Positions 44,128 to 52,106 of a stretch of 64,000 bases of DNA are shown here, one piece after another. The notes beneath the pieces were generated by a model. The model ran no database searches, was not told where the DNA came from, and saw only the letters and a program-made list of their open reading frames with translations. The stretch is from Pseudanabaena sp. FACHB-1998. Lineage in GTDB: Bacteria > Cyanobacteriota > Cyanobacteriia > Pseudanabaenales > Pseudanabaenaceae. The stretch covers positions 62,001-126,000 of the forward strand of contig NZ_JACJQA010000028.1 in assembly GCF_014696355.1 (NCBI RefSeq), read 5' to 3'. Every line of letters starts with the position of its first letter. The stretch's first letter is position 1. Position numbers and translations under genes: made by a program.

Positions 44128-45021
44128 ATGAGTGAAATTGATTTCGGGCGTTTACTAACAGCAATGATTACTCCCTTTGATATAGAAGGGAAAGTAGATT
44201 ATGCAAAAGCCGAACAGGTTGCCAATCATCTAATTGAGACGGGGACAAATACAATTGTCGTATGCGGTACGACAGGTGAATCTCCAACCCTCAGTTGGGA
44301 TGAGGAATATCAGTTGTTTATAGCACTGAAGAGTGTGGTTGCTGGTAAAGCAAAAATCATGGCAGGTACTGGATCGAATTCCACTTCGGAAGCGATCGCT
44401 GCCACTCAAAAAGCAGAACATCTGGGCTTAGATGGTACACTGCAAGTAGTTCCCTACTATAACAAGCCACCTCAAGATGGTTTGTATGCTCATTTCCGAG
44501 CGATCGCTGAAGCGTCTCCAGACATTCCGATGCTTTTGTATAATGTACCTAGCCGTACAGGCTGTAAGCTAGAGCCAACCACTATAGCCAAACTAGCGGA
44601 AATACCCAGTATTATTGGTGTTAAAGAGGCTACAGGCGATCTCGATCAGGCGAGTCAAATTCGCGCTCTCACTCCTGCTGAATTTGCCATTTATTCAGGA
44701 GATGACTCTCTAACATTGCCTTTAATGGCAGTGGGTGCAAAGGGAGTTGTGAGTGTCGCTTCTCACCTCGTGGGCAAACAATTACAAGCCATGATGGAAG
44801 CCTTTGCTACAGGCAAAGTACAAGAGGCGATCGCCATTCATCTCAAATTATTTCCATTGTTCAAGGCTTTATTCTTAACTACCAATCCCATTCCTCTAAA
44901 GTTAGCTTTGAAACTTATGGGATTAGATACAGGTTTAGTACGATTGCCTTTGGTTGCGGGTGATGCAGAACTTGAAGCCAAACTAATCTCAGTGCTAAAA
45001 GAAGTGGGAATTATTGAGTAA
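44128..45021 (+). CDS. dapA: 4-hydroxy-tetrahydrodipicolinate synthase
   Basis: 297 residues. Condenses pyruvate with aspartate semialdehyde, the first committed step to lysine and peptidoglycan DAP. TIM-barrel motifs: VCGTTGESPTLSWDEE, AGTGSNSTSEAI, YYNKPPQDGLYAHF, LYNVPSRTGCKL (Tyr) and GVKEATGDLDQ (Schiff-base Lys about 166). It follows asd directly and is 238 bp before rnj. Confidence 0.97.
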   Translation: MSEIDFGRLLTAMITPFDIEGKVDYAKAEQVANHLIETGTNTIVVCGTTGESPTLSWDEEYQLFIALKSVVAGKAKIMAGTGSNSTSEAIAATQKAEHLGLDGTLQVVPYYNKPPQDGLYAHFRAIAEASPDIPMLLYNVPSRTGCKLEPTTIAKLAEIPSIIGVKEATGDLDQASQIRALTPAEFAIYSGDDSLTLPLMAVGAKGVVSVASHLVGKQLQAMMEAFATGKVQEAIAIHLKLFPLFKALFLTTNPIPLKLALKLMGLDTGLVRLPLVAGDAELEAKLISVLKEVGIIE

Positions 45022-45259
45022 CAACAAATATGTAATTTGCCGCTTAAGTTGCAAATTAAGTTGTAAACACTTCTATAGAGACATTATTTAGGGTAAACGT
45101 AGCCCTAAGGGGGGATTTCACCTTTCTAATCCGTCCTATAGAAACATCTACAAGCCTAAAGTTTTCCATTATTCAAGTCAAACTTAATCGTCCCAATGAT
45201 TAATTGATTCTTTCTTGATTATTCTTTTTTCCTTTTACCTTATTTCTTGAAAAATAATT
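45022..45259 (+). promoter_or_regulatory. rnj leader region with small stem-loop
   Basis: 238 bp between dapA and rnj. TTAGGG pairs with CCCTAA near 45087-45111, followed by a G run, and CTATAGA-type repeats flank it. It could be a 5' leader or a separate promoter for rnj. No known riboswitch recognised. Confidence 0.35.
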
Positions 45260-47155
45260 ATGACTACATCTAACGCTCCTACCCTTAAAATTATTGCCCT
45301 TGGCGGACTCCATGAAATTGGGAAAAACACATGGGTATTTGAATATAATGACGAGATTATGCTGCTCGATGGCGGTTTGTCGTTTCCTGACAATATGATG
45401 CCCGGAGTAAACGTGGTCTTGCCTGACATGACCTATTTGCGTGAAAACAAGCATAAGATCAAAGGCATGATCGTTACCCACGGTCACGAAGATCATATTG
45501 GTGCGATTTCTTTCCATTTAAAACAGTTTGAAATTCCTGTGATTTATGGTCCTCGCCTAGCCATGGCATTGCTCGAAGATAAACTTCGCGAGGCAGGTGT
45601 ATTAAATCGTACCGAACTTCGTCGAGTTATGCCCCGTGATGTAGTGCGTGTCGGCACTAATTTCTTTGTAGAATTCATTCGCAATACTCACTCCATCGCC
45701 GATAGTTTCTCGATCGCGATTAACACTCCTGCGGGCGTAGTCATCCATTCTGGCGATTTCAAAATTGACCATACTCCTGTAGATGGAGAATTCTTTGATT
45801 TACATCGTTTGGCTGAGCATGGCGAAAAAGGAGTATTGGCTTTAATTAGCGACTCGACGAATGCGGAACTTCCCGGGATCACACCTTCGGAAAGAGCAGT
45901 CTATCCAAATTTAGAACGCTACATCCGTTCAGCTACTGGTCGGGTCATTATCACTACCTTTGCTTCTTCAGTCCATCGGGTGAATATGATTTTGGATATT
46001 GCGGATAAGCAAGGTCGTGTAGTCGGCGTAGTCGGGCGATCGATGCTAAACGTAATCGCCCATGCGCGTAACTTGGGTTACATCAAGTGCCGTGATGACC
46101 TCTTCCAACCTCTCCAAAACTTGCGTCATTACCGCGATGACCAAATTCTCATTTTGACCACTGGCTCTCAAGGGGAACCAATGTCAGCGCTAACCCGTAT
46201 GTCCAATTGTAGTCATAAGCAATTAGAAATTCGTCAAGGTGATACGGTAATTTTCTCGGCTAATCCAATCCCCGGAAATACAATTCCTGTAGTGCGGACT
46301 ATTGATAAACTCATGGCTCTCGGCGCGAGTGTCATTTATGGCAAAGATAAGGGGATTCACGTTTCAGGTCATGGTTCTCAAGAGGAACATAAGATGATGT
46401 TGGCTCTGGTTCGTCCGAAGTTCTTCTTCCCTGCTCACGGTGAGTTGAGAATGCTGAAGCAGCACGCGAAGATGGCTGAGAATATGGGTATTCCTAGCGA
46501 AAACATTGTCATTGCGGAAAACGGTGATGTAGTTGAAGTTTGCCAAGACTACATGAAGATTGTAGATAAGGTTCCTTCAGGTGTAGAGTTGGTTGATTCT
46601 TCTCGTGATGGCATGGTCAAGGGTGATGTATTGCGCGATCGCCAACAAATTGCGGGCGATGGTATCTTCACGATCGCTGTATCGGTTGGGCTAGACGGTA
46701 AGCTATCTACAAATCCTGATATCCAACTCAGTGGTGTGGTCTTACCAATGGAACGTTCTCAAATTATTGCTTCGGTAGCTAGAGCGATTGATAATTCCCT
46801 AGCTAATTGCTGGGGCAATTTTGCACGGAATGTTGGTTCTCTGGAAGTTGATTGGATTGGTCTGCGTGGTCAACTAGAGCGAGACCTCACCCGTGTACTG
46901 CGCCAACAAATGCAAAGCAAACCCATGATCGTGTTTCTATTGCAGACTCCTCCAGATTCCACCCAATCGGCTCCTGCACCTGTGGCTAAGCCTAATGCTC
47001 TCGGTGTTACCCTCAAATCAGGTGCTGTCAAGGTAATTAATAATACCGATACTGCGGCAAGTAGTAATGGAGCGAGTGCTACCACTACCTCGGTAACTAC
47101 GGGTGCAGCGACAGCCAGCACAGGTAGACGCAAGCGCACTGCTGCCACAGTTTAA
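45260..47155 (+). CDS. rnj: Ribonuclease J
   Basis: 631 residues. Metallo-beta-lactamase/beta-CASP ribonuclease of RNA maturation and decay. LKIIALGGLHEIGKNTWVFEY at the start, zinc motif VTHGHEDHIGAI (about 73-84), HSGDFKIDH, SDSTNAELPG, the beta-CASP STFASSVHR-like segment, HVSGHGSQEEHKMML and FFPAHGELRML, then a C-terminal RNase J domain. The last 50 residues are Ala/Thr/Ser-rich, a cyanobacterial extension. Third gene of asd-dapA-rnj. Confidence 0.95.
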   Translation: MTTSNAPTLKIIALGGLHEIGKNTWVFEYNDEIMLLDGGLSFPDNMMPGVNVVLPDMTYLRENKHKIKGMIVTHGHEDHIGAISFHLKQFEIPVIYGPRLAMALLEDKLREAGVLNRTELRRVMPRDVVRVGTNFFVEFIRNTHSIADSFSIAINTPAGVVIHSGDFKIDHTPVDGEFFDLHRLAEHGEKGVLALISDSTNAELPGITPSERAVYPNLERYIRSATGRVIITTFASSVHRVNMILDIADKQGRVVGVVGRSMLNVIAHARNLGYIKCRDDLFQPLQNLRHYRDDQILILTTGSQGEPMSALTRMSNCSHKQLEIRQGDTVIFSANPIPGNTIPVVRTIDKLMALGASVIYGKDKGIHVSGHGSQEEHKMMLALVRPKFFFPAHGELRMLKQHAKMAENMGIPSENIVIAENGDVVEVCQDYMKIVDKVPSGVELVDSSRDGMVKGDVLRDRQQIAGDGIFTIAVSVGLDGKLSTNPDIQLSGVVLPMERSQIIASVARAIDNSLANCWGNFARNVGSLEVDWIGLRGQLERDLTRVLRQQMQSKPMIVFLLQTPPDSTQSAPAPVAKPNALGVTLKSGAVKVINNTDTAASSNGASATTTSVTTGAATASTGRRKRTAATV

Positions 47156-47188
47156 ATAGTTTTAAGATTTAGAAATCTAGATCTTACT

Positions 47189-47253
47189 CCTTTGCAATCA
47201 AAGATTAGTGGTGCGGCGCTTTGCTTCGCACCACTAATCTTTGATTGCAAAGG
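47189..47253. terminator. 27-bp perfect hairpin after rnj
   Basis: CCTTTGCAATCAAAGATTAG... at 47189-47215 pairs perfectly with 47227-47253; the centre contains GCGCTTTGCTT. It lies 34 bp past the rnj stop and 75 bp before the DUF167 gene. Confidence 0.85.
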
Positions 47254-47295
47254 GAATAAAACTTTACTGGATAATATAGCAACGTACAAAACGAT

Positions 47296-47316
47296 TGGTG
47301 GGGCTTCGTGCCACCA
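47296..47316. repeat. Small hairpin in the DUF167 leader
   Basis: TGGTGG (47296-47301) pairs with CCACCA (47311-47316) around GGCTTCGTG, ending 11 bp before the DUF167 ATG and close to its weak Shine-Dalgarno. It could affect initiation. Confidence 0.45.
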
Positions 47317-47327
47317 GTCGGAATAAT

Positions 47328-47555
47328 ATGAAAAAGTCAGTTAAGGTTAAACCTAATTCTAAAAAGCAAGCAATTATTGAAGAATCTGATGGTAGCCTAA
47401 CAGTGCATTTAAAATCCCCACCTGTTGATGGCAAAGCCAATAAAGAATTAATTGAATTATTAGCAAAAAAGTTTGACGTACCAAAATCTCATATTACGAT
47501 TCTGGTCGGTTTCACAGGACGAAATAAGTTAGTTAATGTTGACGATTATGATTAA
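47328..47555 (+). CDS. DUF167 (YggU-like) family protein
   Basis: 75 residues from ATG 47328. Matches the small DUF167 fold: [68 protein letters not shown]. Widely conserved from bacteria to eukaryotes with no established function. A longer frame from 47295 runs through the leader hairpin and is unlikely. Confidence 0.85.
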   Translation: MKKSVKVKPNSKKQAIIEESDGSLTVHLKSPPVDGKANKELIELLAKKFDVPKSHITILVGFTGRNKLVNVDDYD

Positions 47556-47587
47556 TTAACGACCTTATATAATTCAAAAAAGTGACG

Positions 47588-47630
47588 AATAATAAGCGAT
47601 GGATGGCTTTGCCACCCATCGCTTATTATT
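47588..47630. terminator. Hairpin after the DUF167 gene
   Basis: AATAATAAGCGATGG-A-TGGC pairs with GCCA-CCCATCGCTTATTATT around a TTT loop; one mismatch. Confidence 0.75.
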
Positions 47631-47690
47631 TCAAAGAAAAAATGGCATAGCCATTCCTTCATTTAAAAAATCTTACTAGATTTGTTTTTT

Positions 47691-47724
47691 AAATCACAAA
47701 AGTGTTGGCACACTTTCGTGATTT
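47691..47724. repeat. 15-bp hairpin upstream of the REC-kinase gene
   Basis: AAATCACAAAAGTGT pairs with ACACTTTCGTGATTT with one mismatch, loop TGGC. Confidence 0.7.
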
Positions 47725-47856
47725 GGTCTTATTCACGGGGGAGAGAGTAAGATAGTTTCAACAAATTTCTTTTTATATCTTAAATTAATATCGAGCTAAT
47801 CTGAATTAACATAAAGATGAAGAAGTTTAGATCTCCGAATAATTAAGATAAAAACC

Positions 47857-49017
47857 ATGAATTCGCCAGTCCATAACATCTTGGTCGTTGATGATGAACC
47901 TAATAACTTTGATGTTATTGAAACTTTTTTGTCCGATCAAGACTATGAGCTTTATTATGCTTCCAATGGAGAATCAGCCCTCGCTTCTATTGAAGCAATC
48001 AATCCGAGTATTATTTTGTTAGACGTAATGATGCCCGGCATGGATGGAATAGAACTATGTCGGAAAATTAAAGCGATGCCTCAATGGCTAAGTGTACCCA
48101 TAATCATGGTGACTGCTCTTAATAGTAAGGAAGACTTAGCGAGATGTCTTAATTCTGGGGCAGATGACTTTGTGACCAAGCCTGTCAATAGTACGGAACT
48201 GAGAGCAAGAGTGCGATCGATGATACGCCTTAAGCAACAGTACGACAGTATTAAAAATCTCTCTAAGATGCAAAATCACACCATTGAGATATTGCAAAAT
48301 AGCCTTGGTGAATTAAGCGGAAACCTAGTTTCGACCCTTCCCCATGAACTTAATACACCTCTAAATGGAATTATCGGTTCTATTGATATTCTCCTTGAGG
48401 AATGTGAAACAATGACAAGAGAGGAACTTAAGGAATTTCTTTGGCTTGCTAAAGAATCTGCTAAAAGGTTAGAAAAATTAACTCGTAAATTTTTAAATTA
48501 TGCCTATTTAGAAATATCTCCTCATCAAGTTTCTTATAATAAACCGCAATATCCACTAGAGCCAATATGCGATCGCCTATTTATTCTGAGCATTGCTCAG
48601 GAACAGGCTAAAAAAGATGGTCGTATCGAAGATTTGATTTGTGAACTAACGCAGGAAAAGGTCGCCGTAAGTGAGCATGATATGAAGCTGATTCTTTGCG
48701 AACTCTTAGAAAATGCTTTTAAGGTCTCAAAATTAGGTACTCCTGTTAAATTAACTAGTCATAGGGTGGATGGGAAAATACATTTTGCGATCGCTGATCA
48801 AGGGTGGGGAATGACAGAGGAACAGATTTCTAAAGTTGGTGCATTCGTGCAATTTGAGCGTAAGCAACATGAGCAGCAGGGGGCAGAACTAGGACTAAAA
48901 ATTGTGACTAAGCTTGTGGAGAAATATGGTGGTGAGTTCTCAATTGCAAGTATTTATAAACAAGAAACTACGGTTAGTTGGAAGTTACCCTGCAAAGACT
49001 CTCATTTACCGTGCTAA
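47857..49017 (+). CDS. Response-regulator/histidine kinase fusion (REC-HisKA-HATPase)
   Basis: 386 residues. N-terminal REC domain (residues 5-125): VDDEPNN, phospho-Asp in ILLDVMMPGMDG (about 55), MVTALNS and the Lys of FVTKPV. After a helical linker comes a kinase core: H-box TLPHELNTPLNGIIG (His about 163), N-box LCELLENAFKVS, G1 IADQGWGMT and G2 GAELGLKIV. Soluble, no sensor domain: the kinase is probably gated by phosphorylation of its own REC domain by an upstream kinase. Monocistronic. Confidence 0.9.
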   Translation: MNSPVHNILVVDDEPNNFDVIETFLSDQDYELYYASNGESALASIEAINPSIILLDVMMPGMDGIELCRKIKAMPQWLSVPIIMVTALNSKEDLARCLNSGADDFVTKPVNSTELRARVRSMIRLKQQYDSIKNLSKMQNHTIEILQNSLGELSGNLVSTLPHELNTPLNGIIGSIDILLEECETMTREELKEFLWLAKESAKRLEKLTRKFLNYAYLEISPHQVSYNKPQYPLEPICDRLFILSIAQEQAKKDGRIEDLICELTQEKVAVSEHDMKLILCELLENAFKVSKLGTPVKLTSHRVDGKIHFAIADQGWGMTEEQISKVGAFVQFERKQHEQQGAELGLKIVTKLVEKYGGEFSIASIYKQETTVSWKLPCKDSHLPC

Positions 49018-49036
49018 CGAATCATCCTCCCTTCCC

Positions 49037-49087
49037 ACCCAAGAATTAGCTATGCGGCGCTTCGCGCCGCATAGCTAATTCTTGGGT
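49037..49087. terminator. 24-bp perfect hairpin after the REC-kinase gene
   Basis: ACCCAAGAATTAGCTATGCG... at 49037-49060 pairs perfectly with 49064-49087, loop TTC within GGCGC-TTC-GCGCC. Confidence 0.87.
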
Positions 49088-49118
49088 TTTAATGTCTATT
49101 TTTAGACTGGGAAGAGAG

Positions 49119-49169
49119 CAAGAAATTTTTTGAAAGACTTACTTTGCAAGCCTTTTAAAAAATTTCTTG
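49119..49169. repeat. 18-bp hairpin upstream of rdgB
   Basis: CAAGAAATTTTTTGAAAG pairs with CTTTTAAAAAATTTCTTG with one mismatch. Its arms resemble the hairpin at 51036-51086, upstream of thyX. Confidence 0.75.
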
Positions 49170-49240
49170 ATTTTGGTTTGAGCGCAAAGCGTTGTAAGAT
49201 GCCAGATGAGTTTTATAAATAAAAAATAATGGTATAAACA

Positions 49241-49852
49241 ATGTCTGATAGCTCGACCCAATTGAAAAGACTGGTAATTGCTAGCGGTAATGCTGGGAAA
49301 ATAAAAGAATTCCGATCCTATCTAGCAGATTTAGGCGTAGATCTGATCGCCAAACCAGATGATATTGATGTAGAAGAAACTGGCTCAACCTTTATAGAAA
49401 ATGCTCATTTGAAAGCTTCTCAAGTAGCGATCGCTACTCAAGAATGGTCGATCGCCGACGACTCGGGCTTAGAGATAATGGCGCTCAATGGCGCACCGGG
49501 AGTAATGTCCGCCCGATATGCTGAGACAGATCAAACTCGTATCAATCGAGTTTTGCAAGAATTGACGGATGCGGATAATCGCGAAGCTCAATTTGTCTGT
49601 GCGATCGCGATCGCTTCCCCCGATGGGGCGATCGCTGCCGATGCGATCGGAATTTGCAAAGGCGAAATTTGCGAATCTCCAAGGGGTGAGGGTGGCTTTG
49701 GCTACGATCCCATTTTTTTAGTAACCGAACTTCAGCAAACCTTTGGCGAAATTTTGCCAGAAGTGAAAGCTAAAATTAGCCATCGAGCCAAGGCTCTAGC
49801 AATTCTCCGCTCTAAGCTAGAAACATTGGTTGAATCACATTATTCCGCGTAA
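49241..49852 (+). CDS. rdgB: XTP/dITP diphosphatase (RdgB/HAM1)
   Basis: 203 residues. Hydrolyses ITP/XTP and their deoxy forms to keep non-canonical purines out of nucleic acids. LVIASGNAGKIKEFRSYL at the start, EETGSTFIENAHLKA, WSIADDSGLEIMALNGAPGVMSARYA, EGGFGYDPIF and KAKISHRAKAL are family hallmarks. Its 3' end overlaps the convergent DHH gene by 41 bp. Confidence 0.96.
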   Translation: MSDSSTQLKRLVIASGNAGKIKEFRSYLADLGVDLIAKPDDIDVEETGSTFIENAHLKASQVAIATQEWSIADDSGLEIMALNGAPGVMSARYAETDQTRINRVLQELTDADNREAQFVCAIAIASPDGAIAADAIGICKGEICESPRGEGGFGYDPIFLVTELQQTFGEILPEVKAKISHRAKALAILRSKLETLVESHYSA

Positions 49853-50774
49853 TGATATCAATCAATTCCTGCTTGACTTCTTCCATTTCATCATTGGCAA
49901 TTTGACAAGTACCCGCATTAACATGTCCCCCTCCTTCGTACCTCAACATCAATTCCCCCACATTGACAGGACAGGTACGATTGAGAACGGATTTGCCCAC
50001 CGCAAATACCGTGTTTTGTTTCTGCCTTCCCCACATAATATGCATGGAGATATTACATTCAGGATATAAGGCATAGACCATAAACCGATTTCCTGCGTAA
50101 ATGGTTGACTCATTTTGCAAATTCACGATAACCAGTTTGTCATGCACTTCCGCGCAGTTTTGGATTTGTCGCTTAAAGATTTCCTGTTGCATCAAATAAA
50201 GTTCTACCCGTTCTTTAACATTGGGAAGTTCCATAATTTCCTCAATGGAATTAGTACGGCAAGCCTCTACTAACTCCATCATTAAAGCGTAATTAGAGAT
50301 AGTAAATTCTCGAAATCTGCCTAATCCTGTGCGAGAATCCATTAAGAAACTCAACAATACCCAATCTTTGGGATGCAGAACATCATCAATATCAAATTGG
50401 GCTGAGTCGCATTTGTCCACCGCTTGCATCATTGCTTGCGAAATATGCGGAAACTTTAATTTGCCACCATAGTAGTTATAGACAACTCTGGCAGCGGAAG
50501 GGGCTTCCCCTTCAATAATATGATTTTCGGGAGTGTCATAAACCCGCATCGTTTCACTCATATGGTGATCGAAAACGAGGTAGGCTCCTTCGGTATAAGG
50601 CAAGTTGGTCAAAATATCGCGATCGCAGACCTCTACCTTGCCATCCTGCACATCTTTGGGATGGACAAATAGGATTTCGTCGATCATGTCTAATTCTTTA
50701 AGCAATACTGCGCTGACAACACCATCAAAATCGCTACGGGTGATCAATCGATATTTTTTTGTTGCGGCTGACAT
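49812..50774 (-). CDS. DHH-family phosphoesterase (exopolyphosphatase-like)
   Basis: 320 residues from ATG 50774 (an in-frame TTG at 50813 is less likely). DHH superfamily: N-terminal RLITRSDFDGVVSAVLLKE (metal Asp pair), YLVFDHHMSETM (DHH), VDKCDSAQFD, and the C-terminal DHHA1 RYEGGGHVNAGTC (GGGH) motif. Cyanobacterial members are usually called exopolyphosphatase-like, but related proteins degrade oligonucleotides, so the substrate is uncertain. Last 41 bp overlap rdgB. Confidence 0.85.
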   Translation of the reverse strand: MSAATKKYRLITRSDFDGVVSAVLLKELDMIDEILFVHPKDVQDGKVEVCDRDILTNLPYTEGAYLVFDHHMSETMRVYDTPENHIIEGEAPSAARVVYNYYGGKLKFPHISQAMMQAVDKCDSAQFDIDDVLHPKDWVLLSFLMDSRTGLGRFREFTISNYALMMELVEACRTNSIEEIMELPNVKERVELYLMQQEIFKRQIQNCAEVHDKLVIVNLQNESTIYAGNRFMVYALYPECNISMHIMWGRQKQNTVFAVGKSVLNRTCPVNVGELMLRYEGGGHVNAGTCQIANDEMEEVKQELIDIITRNNVIQPMFLA

Positions 50775-51035
50775 AAAATGATGCCCTTTATTGCAGATAT
50801 TACATTCTGCCAATAACTATAGCGGTTTTCAGTAAATTTCCAACAGAGATATACGCCTTTGGGGCAATTTATCGTAGCTCAAAACTCAAAAGCTAAGTGC
50901 CAACACTTCGCGCTGTCACTTGGCTTTTGGGCTTTATAGGTTCATCAAAGTTGACGTTACTTAAAAGCTAATTTTTTATTAAAATCAATAACGCCCTTTC
51001 CTGAAGCCTACAGCAATTACCGAGCAATCGAATCA

Positions 51036-51086
51036 CAAGATATTTTTTGAAAGTGTTGCAAAGCAACACTTTCAAAAAATATCTTG
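51036..51086. repeat. 24-bp perfect hairpin
   Basis: CAAGATATTTTTTGAAAGTG... at 51036-51059 pairs perfectly with 51063-51086, loop AAA in TTGC-AAA-GCAA. It lies between divergent genes. Confidence 0.85.
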
Positions 51087-51115
51087 GTTTGGATTTGAGC
51101 GCAAAGCACTGTAAG

Positions 51116-51168
51116 TCAAGAAAACTGATGAAAGTCTGGCAAATCTATGCTTTCATCGGTTTTCTTGA
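51116..51168. repeat. 19-bp hairpin with one mismatch
   Basis: TCAAGAAAACTGATGAAAG pairs with 51150-51168. It sits directly upstream of the 22-nt shared block. Confidence 0.75.
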
Positions 51169-51190
51169 TTTGGGTTTCCAGAGAAAGTGT

Positions 51191-51212
51191 TTTATGTCCT
51201 GATAAACTTGGC
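51191..51212 (+). repeat. 22-nt block shared with the cpcS/cpeS leader (copy 2)
   Basis: Identical to 22379-22400. It ends 41 nt before the thyX ATG. Confidence 0.7.
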
Positions 51213-51253
51213 GATAGAGATATCCTCAATCACCAGCAATAAAAATTTAGATT

Positions 51254-52069
51254 ATGTTCCAGCCCCAAGCAGAAATCATCGCTGATAGCGTCAATTTAGC
51301 GGGCGATCGCTTGACAACTTTTGTCTTGACCTATCACCGCATGATTCACTCAGAATTTATGACGCATCGAATGCTTAGCAAAAACAGCAGCAGCAGTCGC
51401 GCTATTCCTGTCGAAAAAATGATCAAACTTGTCGAAAGTCAGGAAGTTTATCCATTACATTGGGGCAAAAATCAAAAGGGCATGTCCGCCCAAGCGGAAG
51501 TTAGTGAAGCGGATATGCAAGCTGCATCTGAAGTCTGGCAACAAGCCAAAAACGATGCCATCCGTCATGCAAGGCGACTAGTAGAAATTGGAATTCATAA
51601 GCAGGTGGTCAATCGTTTGCTTGAACCATTTTCCACAATTACCGTAATTTGTTCAGGAACAGAGTTTCAAAACTTTTTCAATCAGCGCTGTCATCCAGAC
51701 GCGCAGCCAGAAATTCAAGCCCTCGCCAATAAAATGAAGTCTGCCTATGATAGGAGTAAGCCCCAGCAGTTAGCCAATGGAAAATGGCATTTGCCCCTAA
51801 TTAAGCAAGATGACATGGATGAAATCAGTGATATTAATGAATTAATTAAAGTTGCGGTGGGTCGCTGTGCGCGAGTTAGTTATCTCAATCATGATGGGGT
51901 CAGGAGTTTGGCGGATGATGTAAAATTGCACGATCGCCTCTTAACTTCTAAGCCTGCTCATCTCTCTCCCTTTGAGCATGTAGCGATCGCTCTTGCAGAT
52001 TCTGAAAAACGCGCCAATTTCACAGGTTTTCAGTCCTATCGTTTTGATATAGAACGAAATATTCAATAA
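51254..52069 (+). CDS. thyX: Flavin-dependent thymidylate synthase
   Basis: 271 residues. Makes dTMP from dUMP with FAD and methylene-tetrahydrofolate. The usual RHR-X7-S signature appears as THR-x7-S (THRMLSKNSSSSR, His 38, Arg 39, Ser 47), so the first Arg is Thr. NRLLEPFSTITVICSGTEFQNFFNQRCHPDAQPEIQAL and HLSPFEHVA match the family. This long variant with the degenerate first position is more phage-like than the short ThyX. ATG start; hairpin terminator follows. Confidence 0.9.
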   Translation: MFQPQAEIIADSVNLAGDRLTTFVLTYHRMIHSEFMTHRMLSKNSSSSRAIPVEKMIKLVESQEVYPLHWGKNQKGMSAQAEVSEADMQAASEVWQQAKNDAIRHARRLVEIGIHKQVVNRLLEPFSTITVICSGTEFQNFFNQRCHPDAQPEIQALANKMKSAYDRSKPQQLANGKWHLPLIKQDDMDEISDINELIKVAVGRCARVSYLNHDGVRSLADDVKLHDRLLTSKPAHLSPFEHVAIALADSEKRANFTGFQSYRFDIERNIQ

Positions 52070-52097
52070 AAAAAGCGGTGCAATGCACCGCTTTTTT
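52069..52097. terminator. Bidirectional terminator between thyX and sufD
   Basis: AAAAAAGCGGTGC pairs perfectly with GCACCGCTTTTTT, loop AAT. Convergent position. It begins on the last base of the thyX stop. Confidence 0.87.
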
Positions 52098-52106
52098 GTC
52101 AGTCAT

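Larger units (their letters stand above)
47556..47856. other. Gene-free stretch with two or more hairpins
   Basis: 301 bp. A 20-bp stem with one mismatch spans 47588-47630 (AATAATAAGCGATGG...), an AAATCACAAAAGTGT stem with one mismatch spans 47691-47724, and a short GGCATAGCC structure lies between. Acts at least as the terminator region of the DUF167 gene. Confidence 0.6.
50775..51253. other. Gene-free region upstream of thyX
   Basis: 479 bp with no supported gene. It holds two long hairpins (51036-51086, 51116-51168) and the 22-nt block shared with the cpcS/cpeS leader (51191-51212). Confidence 0.6.
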
